From contig NZ_JACCAS010000002.1 in assembly GCF_013409255.1 (NCBI RefSeq), positions 1,240,001-1,304,000 of the forward strand: a DNA stretch of 64,000 bases, read 5' to 3'. The translations under genes and the position numbers were made by a program. The DNA is from Paraburkholderia bryophila. GTDB lineage: Bacteria; Pseudomonadota; Gammaproteobacteria; Burkholderiales; Burkholderiaceae. Below, one piece after another: positions 35,634 through 44,330 of this stretch. The notes under the pieces were generated by a model. That model was not told where the DNA came from. It saw nothing but the letters and a program-made list of their open reading frames with translations, and ran no database searches. Position 1 is the stretch's first letter. The number at the start of each line of letters is the position of its first letter.

Positions 35634-36890
35634 TCAACCAGCGCTGCGTTTCGTCTTGCCGCCCGCAGCGGTGGTTGCCGCAACGGTGCGATTTACCGGC
35701 ATGTTCTGCGCGATGATGCTGGCAATCTCCGCGTCGGCCTGCGCGCCGTACTGGGCGAAGACATCCGTGCGATACGACGTGTTGACGGCGGCGGCGAGTT
35801 GCGTGCCGGTTTCGTCGTGCGTGTCGACTTCCACGTCCATGGAGAGGCCGATCCGCAGCGGATGCGCGTTCAGTTCGCCCTGGTCCAACTGGATGCGCGC
35901 CGGCAGACGTTGCACGACCTTGATCCAGTTGCCGGTTGCGTTCTGCGCGGGCAGCACGGCGAATGCCGCGCCCGTGCCGGCCGAGAAGCCCACCACCCGG
36001 CCGTGGTATTTGACCTTCGAACCGTACGCGTCCGCCGTCAGTTCGACCGGCTGGCCGATGCGCATGTGCTTCAGTTGCACTTCCTTGAAGTTGGCGTCGA
36101 CCCACACGCCGTTCAGCGGCACGATCGCCATCAGCGGCGTGCCGGGCCCCACGCGCTGGCCGACCTGCACCGAGCGGCGCGCGACGTAACCGGTGACGGG
36201 GGCCGGCAACGTATTGCGCGCGTAGTTCAGGTAAGCGTCGCGCACCTTCGACGCCGCGGCCTGCACATTCGGATGCTGTTCGATCGTGGTGCGGTCGGTG
36301 AGCGCGTGATTGGCTTCGGCCTGCTGGCGCGCGGCGTCGAGTGCGGCCTGCGCGGCGTTCACCGTTTCACGCGCATGGGCAATGTCTTCGCCCGACACCG
36401 CGCCGGTATCCGCGACGGCCTGACGGCGCTTGAGGTCGTCGTTGGCGCGTGACAGGTCGGCCTCGCGCTGCGCTACGGTCGCCGCGTAGAAATCGTTGTT
36501 CACGTAGAGGCCGCTCACCTGGCGCACCGTCTGGCCGAGTGTGGCTTCGGCGTTCGAGAGCGCGACTTTGGCGTCGGCGTTGTCGAGCATCACGACCGGG
36601 TCGCCCTGCTTCACGACCTGCGTGTCGTCGGCGTTGACCGCGATGACGGTGCCGCTCACTTGCGGCGTCAGTTGCACGAGGTTGCCGCTAACGTAGGCGT
36701 CGTCGGTGGATTGATAGAAGCGCGCCGACGTGTACCAGTACGCGCCGTAGCCCGCCGCCGAGATCACGACTGCCACGCCGAGCAGTGTGAGAAGGCGCTT
36801 ACGTTTGCCGGGGTTTTGCGTGTCGTCGCCGTCGCGCTTGTCGGTTTGGGTGGCTTCCGCCGTCGTCCGGTCGGTGGTGATTTCGCTCAT
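35634..36890 (-). CDS. emrA: HlyD/EmrA-type membrane fusion protein, system 2
   Basis: This is a 418-aa EmrA-type adaptor. The N-terminal cytoplasmic arm is charged (TEATQTDKRDGDDTQNPGKR), then a membrane helix (about 33-55) and the lipoyl half TDDAYVSGNLVQLTPQVSGT. A coiled-coil hairpin (about 110-225) and a barrel region with PAPVTGYVARRSVQVGQRVG follow. The ribosome site AGAGGAGAACCATC precedes ATG 36890. It lies 19 bases after the outer-membrane factor gene and forms the periplasmic bridge of the pump. Confidence 0.92.
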   Translation of the reverse strand: MSEITTDRTTAEATQTDKRDGDDTQNPGKRKRLLTLLGVAVVISAAGYGAYWYTSARFYQSTDDAYVSGNLVQLTPQVSGTVIAVNADDTQVVKQGDPVVMLDNADAKVALSNAEATLGQTVRQVSGLYVNNDFYAATVAQREADLSRANDDLKRRQAVADTGAVSGEDIAHARETVNAAQAALDAARQQAEANHALTDRTTIEQHPNVQAAASKVRDAYLNYARNTLPAPVTGYVARRSVQVGQRVGPGTPLMAIVPLNGVWVDANFKEVQLKHMRIGQPVELTADAYGSKVKYHGRVVGFSAGTGAAFAVLPAQNATGNWIKVVQRLPARIQLDQGELNAHPLRIGLSMDVEVDTHDETGTQLAAAVNTSYRTDVFAQYGAQADAEIASIIAQNMPVNRTVAATTAAGGKTKRSAG

Positions 36891-36909
36891 GATGGTTCTC
36901 CTCTACGCT

Positions 36910-38382
36910 TCAATGGGTAGCGACGGGGTTGGTTTGTGCAACGGATGTCGTGCCGTTCCGGCTGCTCTCGCTCGTATCGGTGTAACCGCCACCCAGCGCC
37001 ACGGCGAGCGCGATCTGCTGATCGCGGCGGTTCATCTTCAGATTGGCGACGGCCTGATCGGCGGCTAGCGCGTTCACGTCCGCGCTGAGCACCGTCAGTT
37101 GATTCGTGAGACCAGCCTTGTATTGCGTGATCGCGAGCCGGTCGGCGCTGCGCGCGGCGTCTTGCGCGGCTTGGGCGTCGACGAGTTGCGCGTCGGTCGA
37201 GCGCACCTGCGCGAGTTGCGTGGCGACCTCGGAGAGCGCCGTGACCAGCGTTTGGTTGTAGACGCCGACGGCATAGTCGAAGTCGGCGTAGCGGCCCTTC
37301 AACTGCGCACGTAACGCGCCGCCGTCGAAGATCGGCAGATGGATCGCGGCGCCCGCCGACTCCGTGCGGCTCGCCGCCGTCAGCAGACGGCCGAAGCCGA
37401 ACGCGTCGAGGCCGGTCGCGGCGCTCAGGTTGATGTCCGGATAAAACTCGGCCTTCGCGACTTTGACTTCGTGCGTGATCGCATCGACGCGCCACCGCGC
37501 GGCGGTCAGGTCCGGACGGCGGCTCACGAGATCGGCCGGCAAGTTGTCCGGCAGTTGCACTGCATCGCCGATGCCGAGCGTCGGACGCGCGATCGCGAGA
37601 CCACGGTCCGGACCGGCGCCGAGTAGCGCCGCCAGTTGATAGCGCGTGGTGACGATGTTGCCGTCGATCGAGGACAACGCCGCACGACTCGTCGCCAGAT
37701 TCGCCTGCGCGGTTTTGCGTTCCACCTCGGTATCGAGACCCGTCGCGATACGGCCGGCGGTGATGCGGTCGATCTGTTCGCGCTGGCCGACTTCGTCCGC
37801 CGCGATGTCGCGCAGCACATAAAGACGCGCCAACTGGTTGTACGAACGGGCGATCGACGCATCGAGCGTGAGCCTGACGACTTCGCCGTCGGCCTCGCTA
37901 GCCTGCAGTTGCGACATCGACGCCTTCAGCGCTTCGCGATTCTTGCCCCACAGATCGAGATCGTACGAAGCGCTCAGCAGCCCCTGGTTCTCCGACTGCC
38001 ACGAACCGGCGTACGGCGGCGGAACGAGCGCCGTCGACGAATACTGCTGACGCGTGTACGAGTAGCTTGCGCCGACCTGCGGCAGCGTGTTCGCCTTCGC
38101 CGTCTCCGTGTAAGCCGAGGCGGCGGCAATCCGGGCGCGCGCCTGTTCGAGCGTCGGACTGCCCTTCAGCGCTTCGGCGAGCAACACCTTCAGTTGCGCA
38201 TCGCCGAACTGGTCGGCCCAGCCGGCAGCGGGCCAGTGCCCGGCTTCGGCCGGCAGGCTTTGCTGCGTCGCGAAACTTTGTGGCTGGGCCATTTGCTGGT
38301 CGCTGTGAATGCCGGCGTAGTTCGCACACGCCGACAGCACCGCCGCAAAGATCGCCGTCAGGCCGAGCTTCGCCGCCGACAT
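36910..38382 (-). CDS. Outer-membrane efflux factor (NodT family), system 2
   Basis: This 490-aa outer-membrane channel lipoprotein has a lipobox (LSAC, Cys19) and two efflux-domain repeats (about 55-260 and 270-470), with SYDLDLWGKNREALKASM and LVSRRPDLTAARWRVDAI. I chose ATG 38382 because it has TAGGAA eight bases upstream and leaves the palindrome at 38411-38432 outside the gene; an in-frame ATG at 38406 is the alternative. It is the first structural gene of the pump operon, directly after marR. Confidence 0.9.
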   Translation of the reverse strand: MSAAKLGLTAIFAAVLSACANYAGIHSDQQMAQPQSFATQQSLPAEAGHWPAAGWADQFGDAQLKVLLAEALKGSPTLEQARARIAAASAYTETAKANTLPQVGASYSYTRQQYSSTALVPPPYAGSWQSENQGLLSASYDLDLWGKNREALKASMSQLQASEADGEVVRLTLDASIARSYNQLARLYVLRDIAADEVGQREQIDRITAGRIATGLDTEVERKTAQANLATSRAALSSIDGNIVTTRYQLAALLGAGPDRGLAIARPTLGIGDAVQLPDNLPADLVSRRPDLTAARWRVDAITHEVKVAKAEFYPDINLSAATGLDAFGFGRLLTAASRTESAGAAIHLPIFDGGALRAQLKGRYADFDYAVGVYNQTLVTALSEVATQLAQVRSTDAQLVDAQAAQDAARSADRLAITQYKAGLTNQLTVLSADVNALAADQAVANLKMNRRDQQIALAVALGGGYTDTSESSRNGTTSVAQTNPVATH

Positions 38383-38410
38383 CACATTTTTCCTATTTAA
38401 TTGCATGTAC

Positions 38411-38432
38411 ATTTTCTGACCTGTCAGATAAT
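38411..38432. promoter_or_regulatory. MarR operator candidate 2 (between marR and the pump genes)
   Basis: ATTTTCTG-ACCTGT-CAGATAAT matches the marR-upstream palindrome at 15 of the 16 arm positions; the inner TCTGAC-CT-GTCAGA is a perfect repeat. It lies 28 bases before the chosen start of the outer-membrane factor gene. Confidence 0.7.
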
Positions 38433-38451
38433 TGGGCAAAAAAAATGAGGT

Positions 38452-38889
38452 TCAATCCGCAACGAACTTGAACAGCAGGCGCTGCAGTTCCTTGAACTCG
38501 GCTTTCGTAAAGTGCTTCAAGCGATTGTTGAGCACGACCGGTGCAACCTCGGGAATGCGATTCGCCACTTCCTCGCCTTCGTCCGTGAGGCTCAGATTGA
38601 CCACCCGACGATCCTCGACACTGCGCGAGCGCGCCAGCAGCCCTTTGCCTTCGAGCTTGTCGAGCATGCGCGTCATCAGGCCGGTGTCGATGGCCAGCAG
38701 CTTGGCCAGCTCGAACGGCGTGGTGGCCATGCCGCGGTGCATGGCAAGCACAACACCCATTTGCTGGCTGTTGATATCGAGGTCTTTCAACGCCGCGTCC
38801 ATTTCTGCGATCAGAATGTTGCGCGCCTTGTTGATCGCGAAGCCGACGCTTTGGTCTGGTGAAAAGCTGTCCTTCGAGTAGTGTCCCAT
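38452..38889 (-). CDS. MarR-family transcriptional regulator of the second efflux pump
   Basis: This is a 145-aa MarR protein. It starts MGHYSKDSFSPDQSVGFAIN at ATG 38889. The winged helix (about 40-110) includes DINSQQMGVVLAMHRG, TPFELAKLLAIDTGLMTRML and the wing LARSRSVEDRRVVNLSLTDEG, the last being the MarR signature. It is read in the same direction as the OMF-EmrA-EmrB genes, with palindromes just upstream of itself and upstream of the pump genes. This is the usual design of an autoregulated repressor released by the pump substrate. Confidence 0.92.
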   Translation of the reverse strand: MGHYSKDSFSPDQSVGFAINKARNILIAEMDAALKDLDINSQQMGVVLAMHRGMATTPFELAKLLAIDTGLMTRMLDKLEGKGLLARSRSVEDRRVVNLSLTDEGEEVANRIPEVAPVVLNNRLKHFTKAEFKELQRLLFKFVAD

Positions 38890-38938
38890 GGTGTCGATCC
38901 CTCGATGGCTACTGCGGAATCGCAGTGATTGACCGAAC

Positions 38939-38960
38939 ATTATCTGCACAATCAGATAAT
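38939..38960. promoter_or_regulatory. MarR operator candidate 1 (upstream of marR)
   Basis: ATTATCTG-CACAAT-CAGATAAT is a perfect 8-bp inverted repeat with a 6-base spacer, 50 bases upstream of the marR start. It defines the motif of which the sites at 38411 and 35586 are variants. Confidence 0.72.
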
Positions 38961-38962
38961 GT

Positions 38963-39010
38963 CAATAAGAAATAACAGGTAGGGATGCGCGATGGCGCAT
39001 CCCTACCTGC
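38963..39010 (-). terminator. Strong intrinsic terminator of the exported-protein gene
   Basis: A perfect 15-bp stem (38976-38990 with 38995-39009; arm CAGGTAGGGATGCGC) and a 4-base loop are followed, on the minus strand, by TTATTTCTTATT. It lies 12 bases after the stop codon at 39022. It separates that gene from the marR promoter. Confidence 0.85.
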
Positions 39011-39021
39011 TAGCAGACAAC

Positions 39022-40713
39022 TCAGAAGCGATGGTCCTGATCCGTACCGGGCGTAAACGACACGCCGCGCAATACTTCTGCAAACCCCGCGCGGCGCAAC
39101 GTCGCGAATTTCTCTCGTTGCGCGCCGCTTGCCGTGGCATTCCCGAGGATGTCGCGCACGACCACCAGTTGATTCGGATCCGCGCCAACGTCGCCATTGC
39201 CGCTAATCGTCGACGTAATGGCCCAGATCGTGACCGTGCCGTCTTCCTCGACGCGCCCCATGAGGTTACGCAACCCATCGGTCGCAGGCGCCCATGGCAG
39301 TCCGGTTGCCGCATTGGACCCGGTGGGATAGCCCTGCACCGTGTACTGCTGGCCCAGGTTCAACCCCGCTTGCAGCGTGTACGCAAGGGTCCACTTTTTC
39401 GCGCCGGCGTTGTACACCCATTTTTGAAGACCCGCACCGGTCTGGGCGGCGGCATGCGTGTACAGGTCGGCGCCGCCCGTATAACCATCTCCTTCGTCGG
39501 CGACATAGAGGGTATTGGCATTGGCGAACCAGAGGCCGAACGGATCGGACAGCGTGGTGGCCTTCTTGTTCGGCGTCGAGGGGAAGCCGGCGAGCACGCA
39601 CAGATTGCCCGGCAATCCGGTGGTCTGCAGCGTGGCGGGGTCATACGCAAGCGGCGTGGTGGGTAACGCCGCATTGGCAGCCGGCACCCCCACACCCGAA
39701 GGACAGGCTTTGCCGGTGGTATCCACGAAGTAGACCGTGTTCACACCGTTGCTGCCGCTGCCCTTCGAAAAGTACAGCACGTTGTTGAACACCGTCATGC
39801 CACGAAAATTGTCGTCCTTACCGATCTTGTCGGCCGGCGCGCCGAGTTCAGTGACCGAAAAGCTGGCGACCGGCGTCGGCGTTCCCGGGTTTTGCTGTGC
39901 TTCGTGCTGCTTCGTCGCGTCGATCAGTTGAGCACCGGCACCGAGGATGACACCGTTGGGCTGCGGATTGGAACCGTTGCCCGCATTGCCGGCGGTGTAG
40001 AAAATGTCTTGCCCATTGCGATTGTTAAGAATCGCGGAGCGGCCATTGTTGCCGCTATACGCGTTCGTTTCGGTAAAGCGGAAGTGTCCGTCGCGATCGA
40101 CGCGCGCTACAGCGCGATAAAAGCTCTGCCCCACCGGATTGGTCGGGTCCACGGCGCCAGGGGTATTCGAGTTCGAAACGTCCAAGGTATTGACCGGCGC
40201 GACATAGCCCATGAAGGTCAGGTACTTGCCGTCGGTCGAAAGATGCAGACCCAGTTCCGATTTGGAACTGAAGCTGGTGACAAGCTGATCAGCTCCGGAC
40301 TGTTTGTCCAGGCTGTTCGGCACTTCGAGCGAACTCACGCGCTCGCCTGACGGCGTCATCTGGTCCAGAAAGATTCGCGACGTGATGCCGAAGCTGCCGT
40401 CGTAGGCATCGTTGTTCCACACATAAGGATAGGTGCCGTCGCTCGGCGCGCCGGTAGCCGGGGAACAGCCTCCCTGCGTATTGGCGCAATTCGGCGGCAA
40501 AACACTGCCCGCCTGCACATTGCTCGACAGATTGTCGTACACGCTGCGACTGACAACCAGCAAGCCCGGTTCGAAGCGACCTCCACCACGAAATTCGGAT
40601 TGCTGCGCATGTGCGCTCAAGCTGACGGCGCAGACCGCCAGGGCGATTGTCGTCGCTCGCGGAATGGATGCTGCGCCGTGAATCATCTTGCGAACGGAAG
40701 TCGTTTTCATCAT
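39022..40713 (-). CDS. Large exported protein of unknown function (563 aa)
   Basis: This is a secreted or periplasmic protein with a signal peptide (TTIALAVCAVSLSAHAQQSE, cleavage near AHA-QQ at about 36). The mature part is rich in Gly, Asn, Thr and short beta-strand repeats such as LHLSTDGKYLTFMGYVAP and GLWFANANTLYVADEGDGYT, a pattern that fits a beta-propeller. Cys pairs (NCANTQGGC) suggest disulfides. I do not recognise a named family. It is divergent from the phosphodiesterase-family gene at 41052, across 338 bases, so the two may be co-regulated. Confidence 0.78.
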   Translation of the reverse strand: MMKTTSVRKMIHGAASIPRATTIALAVCAVSLSAHAQQSEFRGGGRFEPGLLVVSRSVYDNLSSNVQAGSVLPPNCANTQGGCSPATGAPSDGTYPYVWNNDAYDGSFGITSRIFLDQMTPSGERVSSLEVPNSLDKQSGADQLVTSFSSKSELGLHLSTDGKYLTFMGYVAPVNTLDVSNSNTPGAVDPTNPVGQSFYRAVARVDRDGHFRFTETNAYSGNNGRSAILNNRNGQDIFYTAGNAGNGSNPQPNGVILGAGAQLIDATKQHEAQQNPGTPTPVASFSVTELGAPADKIGKDDNFRGMTVFNNVLYFSKGSGSNGVNTVYFVDTTGKACPSGVGVPAANAALPTTPLAYDPATLQTTGLPGNLCVLAGFPSTPNKKATTLSDPFGLWFANANTLYVADEGDGYTGGADLYTHAAAQTGAGLQKWVYNAGAKKWTLAYTLQAGLNLGQQYTVQGYPTGSNAATGLPWAPATDGLRNLMGRVEEDGTVTIWAITSTISGNGDVGADPNQLVVVRDILGNATASGAQREKFATLRRAGFAEVLRGVSFTPGTDQDHRF

Positions 40714-41051
40714 TAGTCTCCGGACCGATTGAGGGATTTATTCGCAGACGGAATAGCAGGTCAAGCGCGCACACCGTAGCAACGCTTGATGAAAAATTGA
40801 TTGCAATGGCTTCAGTGCAAACCCGAATCATTCATCTGCGAATCGATTGTTCTTCCGCCATTTCAAGGTTCACACAATGCTTAAGGAAACCTGAAGAATT
40901 GCATTTTGTTACTCACTCTATTTATTCGATTTTCCAGGCGCCATTACGTTATTCAATCGAAAGAAGAGTTTCATCCGAGCGACTTAATTCCAATGCACAT
41001 TCACCGCCTATTACGCAATATTTCTCGGCCATTACGAAAGGAGCGGACACG
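40714..41051. other. Divergent intergenic region, exported protein and phosphodiesterase genes
   Basis: These 338 bases are clearly more AT-rich than the neighbouring genes (for example around 40860-41000) and probably contain both promoters. A plus-strand open frame runs through it into the next gene but lacks coding character. No obvious operator repeat was found. Confidence 0.4.
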
Positions 41052-42722
41052 ATGACGATCAGGAAATCGATGCGGGCACAGGGCGCGATTGGCGCCGCTG
41101 CGATCCTGCTTGCGGCACTGCACGCGCAGAGTGCTGTGGCGAGCGACGAACGCGACAGTCACCACGACCACGAGGCAGTGAAGCATGTGCTGCTGATAAG
41201 TTTCGACGGCCTGCACGAGCAGGACGTCGCTCGCTGCATCGGATCGAACACGTGCCCCAATCTCGCGCTACTGGCGAGTTCCGGAACGACGTACAGCAAC
41301 GCCCATACACCGGGCCTATCGGATTCGTTTCCGGGTCTGGCCGCGCTGGTGACCGGTGGCTCGCCGAAGTCGGCGGGTCTGTTCTACGACGTGTCGTATG
41401 ACCGCACGCTATACGCACCGTCCGATACGCATTGCACGGGCAAGCAAGGCTGGAATGTCGTATTCGACGAGACCACGGGCATCGACGCGGTGAACGGCGG
41501 CGCCTTGACGCATCTCAACGGCGGCGGCACATTCAATCCGCAGGCCATCCCGCACGCATTGGTCAACGGCGTTTGCCAACCGGTTTATCCGCACAACTAC
41601 CTGAAGACCAACACGGTTTTCGAAGTGATCAAACAGAACGTGAAGGGCGGCCGCACCGCCTGGGCCGATAAGCATGCGTGGGGCTACGACTGGTTGAACG
41701 GGCCGTCGGGCACCGGCGTCGACGATCTCTCGCGCACGGAGATCAATTCGATCGATCCGGCGACCAACACGAACTACACCGACCTCTACACGCACACTGA
41801 GCAGTTCGACAATCTCCACGTGCAGTCGGTGATCGACGAGATCGACGGCAAGGACTCGACCGGCCAATCCAGCGTGGCCGTCCCTACTGTTTTCGGCACC
41901 AACTTCCAGACACTGAGCGTGGCGGAAAAGGCGACCGTTGCGACCGGCGGCGGCTATCTGGACGCGAGCTTTACGCCGGGTCCGCAGGTTGCGAATGCGA
42001 TTACCTATCTGGACAGTTCGTTGGGCCGCATCGTGTCCGAACTCAAACAGCGCAATCTTTATTCATCGACCGCGATCATCGTGACGGCGAAGCACGGGCA
42101 GTCGCCGACGGATCATTCGAAGCTGGTGAAGAACGGCGACACGCTCACGAAGCTGCTCGAAGCGAATAATTATCTGGATCCCAACGGCAACTTCGGTCAA
42201 GCGAATACGAAGAGCGGCAACCTCAATGACGGAACGGGTCTTGTCGACACCGGCTTTGTGCAGACCGACGACGTCGGCTTGATCTGGTTGCGCGATCAGC
42301 GTCAGCTATCGGCGGTCGTGAGGACGCTCAAGGACAACCTGACCTGCAACGCGCCCGGCATCTGCGCGGACGGCCCGCAAGCCTATGTCCTGTACGGTCC
42401 GCAGTTGGCAGGCAGGTTCGGCGATCCGGCGCGCGGACGTACGCCTGACATCGTGATACAGCCGAATCCGGGCGTGATCTATACATCGAGTCAGGCCAAG
42501 GACGAGGAACACGGCGGCAACGCACCCGACGACAGCCATCTCGGTCTCGTGGTCTACATGCCGCACGCCCATCACGCCGGGCAAACCGTCAACGAGCCGG
42601 TACTGACGACGCAGGTCGCGCCCACGATCCTGCGGATGCTGGATCTGAATCCCGATCTGCTGCACTCGGTGGCGATCGAAGGAACGCGCCCGCTCCCCGG
42701 TTTCGGTCGCGAACACTTCTAG
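41052..42722 (+). CDS. Exported type I phosphodiesterase/nucleotide pyrophosphatase-family protein
   Basis: This is a 556-aa exported hydrolase of the alkaline phosphatase superfamily. The signal peptide (GAIGAAAILLAALHAQSAVA) is followed by HHDHEAVKHVLLISFDGLHE (first metal Asp). The likely nucleophile region is HTPGLSDSFPGLAALVTGGS (Ser/Thr). Later metal ligands are visible in TAKHGQSPTDHSK and DDSHLGLVVYMPH. The start at 41052 has AAAGGAGCGG upstream. The substrate is unknown: nucleotide, phosphodiester or phosphonate are possible. It ends before a strong terminator. Confidence 0.85.
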   Translation: MTIRKSMRAQGAIGAAAILLAALHAQSAVASDERDSHHDHEAVKHVLLISFDGLHEQDVARCIGSNTCPNLALLASSGTTYSNAHTPGLSDSFPGLAALVTGGSPKSAGLFYDVSYDRTLYAPSDTHCTGKQGWNVVFDETTGIDAVNGGALTHLNGGGTFNPQAIPHALVNGVCQPVYPHNYLKTNTVFEVIKQNVKGGRTAWADKHAWGYDWLNGPSGTGVDDLSRTEINSIDPATNTNYTDLYTHTEQFDNLHVQSVIDEIDGKDSTGQSSVAVPTVFGTNFQTLSVAEKATVATGGGYLDASFTPGPQVANAITYLDSSLGRIVSELKQRNLYSSTAIIVTAKHGQSPTDHSKLVKNGDTLTKLLEANNYLDPNGNFGQANTKSGNLNDGTGLVDTGFVQTDDVGLIWLRDQRQLSAVVRTLKDNLTCNAPGICADGPQAYVLYGPQLAGRFGDPARGRTPDIVIQPNPGVIYTSSQAKDEEHGGNAPDDSHLGLVVYMPHAHHAGQTVNEPVLTTQVAPTILRMLDLNPDLLHSVAIEGTRPLPGFGREHF

Positions 42723-42777
42723 GCACACACGGTATTTCGCGGCACGTCTCTTGCCCGCGCGTAGTCGAATAGTTAAG

Positions 42778-42809
42778 ACCGCCGCCTGTTTCAGCGCGGC
42801 GGTTTTTTT
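42778..42809 (+). terminator. Intrinsic terminator after the phosphodiesterase-family gene
   Basis: ACCGCCGC (42778-42785) pairs with GCGGCGGT (42796-42803) over a 10-base loop and is followed by a run of seven T. It lies 55 bases after the stop codon. Confidence 0.85.
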
Positions 42810-42998
42810 ACTGACGTTGCCGGATACGGTCACGCAGTCCGTCTAAATAAGTACGTCTTCAGGTTCTCATAAGCTTATTGCCTTAAATTCACGTACCGAC
42901 CGTGATGCCCCCCACACTGCCTGTCGACTATGTCGAACAGGTCCGGTCCGTTAGTCATTCGACTTATCCGCTTATGCAATCGACGATGGTCCCTCAAC

Positions 42999-43922
42999 AT
43001 GAATAGTCGTGTGTCGCAGCCTCAAGCCGATGTGTGGTCCGATTGGCTGCTGCATACTCGCTATGCCGACGATCCGGGCCAGGAGCAAGTCCTCCGCGCC
43101 AAACTCGAACAGTATGCAAGCCGCGTTCTGGATGGCGCGTGTCTGACTTCTGGCATGACACTCGCGGACATCGGTGCCGGTGACGGACTGATTGGCTTTA
43201 GCGCTATCGACCGTATAGGTCCGTCGCTGCGAGTGCTTCTGACCGATATCTCCGCTCCCCTGCTTCGTCACACGGAAGCCGTCGCGGAACAACGCAACGT
43301 TCGGGATCAGTGTGCCTTCATTCAATGCTCGGCTGAATTGCTCGATGGCATCGAAAACGGCTCCGTCGACGCAGCGACGACTCGCGCGGTTCTTGCCTAT
43401 GTCTCCGACAAGCCGGCCGCCTTGCAGGAGTGTTATCGAATCCTGAAACCCGGTGGCCGTCTATCGATCGCCGAACCGATCATGCGCGACGATGCGATCG
43501 AGGCAAGCTCTCTACGGCAATGGGTCGAGGGACTGCCCGACACGGCGGGGGACAATTTCCTCCACCTGCTTCATCGCTGGAAATCCGCTCAGTTTCCCGA
43601 CACCGAAGCAAAGATAGCGGCGAGTCCCATAGCAAACTACGGCGAACGCGATCTGGTCCGCTTCGTGTTGGACGCAGGGTTCGTGGACGTGCACATGGAG
43701 TTCCATATCGATGTGCGCCCTACTGCGGTGACCTCATGGGAAGTGCTGCTTGGCAGCTCGCCTCACCCGTGGGCTCCGCGGCTCGGCGATATTCTCGCGA
43801 CTCAGTTCACGGCGGACGAACGACATTTCTTCGAACAGATTCTTCGTCCACAAATTGAAGGTCGTCAATTGGTGACTGCCGAGCGCACCGCTTACCTTAC
43901 CGCGCTAAAACCGCCTGGCTGA
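42999..43922 (+). CDS. Class I SAM-dependent methyltransferase
   Basis: This 307-aa protein has a methyltransferase core at about 50-175: the SAM motif I LADIGAGDGLIGFSAI, the acidic end of strand two (VLLTDIS), and the post-motif ALQECYRILKPGGRLSIAEP. The C-terminal third (about 185-300) is an extra helical and beta domain that may shape the substrate site. The start ATG 42999 lacks a clear ribosome site; the frame is open upstream. The methyl acceptor is unknown. It stands alone between a terminator and the secretion locus. Confidence 0.8.
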   Translation: MNSRVSQPQADVWSDWLLHTRYADDPGQEQVLRAKLEQYASRVLDGACLTSGMTLADIGAGDGLIGFSAIDRIGPSLRVLLTDISAPLLRHTEAVAEQRNVRDQCAFIQCSAELLDGIENGSVDAATTRAVLAYVSDKPAALQECYRILKPGGRLSIAEPIMRDDAIEASSLRQWVEGLPDTAGDNFLHLLHRWKSAQFPDTEAKIAASPIANYGERDLVRFVLDAGFVDVHMEFHIDVRPTAVTSWEVLLGSSPHPWAPRLGDILATQFTADERHFFEQILRPQIEGRQLVTAERTAYLTALKPPG

Positions 43923-44330
43923 CGTGATCGGCTATTTCAACGCCTCGACCTGAGGCGGCATCTGGGCGGCGCATCAATTGTCTGACGAAACAAATTCTGC
44001 GACGCGCTAGCGCAAACGCGGTCCCGAACGCATGACGCTGTTGACCTCCGGAATACTCATCGATCTCGTTTGACGCCCCGAACTTGCGCCCTCTTTGGCA
44101 TTGAGCGCCGATCAAATGCACATTATTTGATCAGCCGCTATCAAGTACCTGTTATGCATTGCCGATAACTGAAACGAAGGGGCGTTACGGCGTTGCGACA
44201 GCAATGCGTAGCCGAGCCGGTAGTGAGCGAACTTACCGGCCAGGGGGACCCTATAACAGATCGAGACGATGGTTGCCGTGCAACGACGGGCGCCTGCTTA
44301 TCGTCCGGAAAAAAGCGGACATAAAGAGTC
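43923..44330. other. Intergenic region upstream of the two-partner secretion locus
   Basis: These 408 bases should contain the tpsB promoter and leader. A small hairpin (GTCCG at 44303-44307 with CGGAC at 44316-44320) lies just before the start codon and could affect translation. No known riboswitch motif was recognised. Confidence 0.4.

Noticed and set aside
44303..44320. Hairpin just upstream of tpsB considered as a riboswitch or thermosensor
   Set aside because: Only a 5-bp stem, no known riboswitch consensus, and it does not clearly cover a ribosome site.
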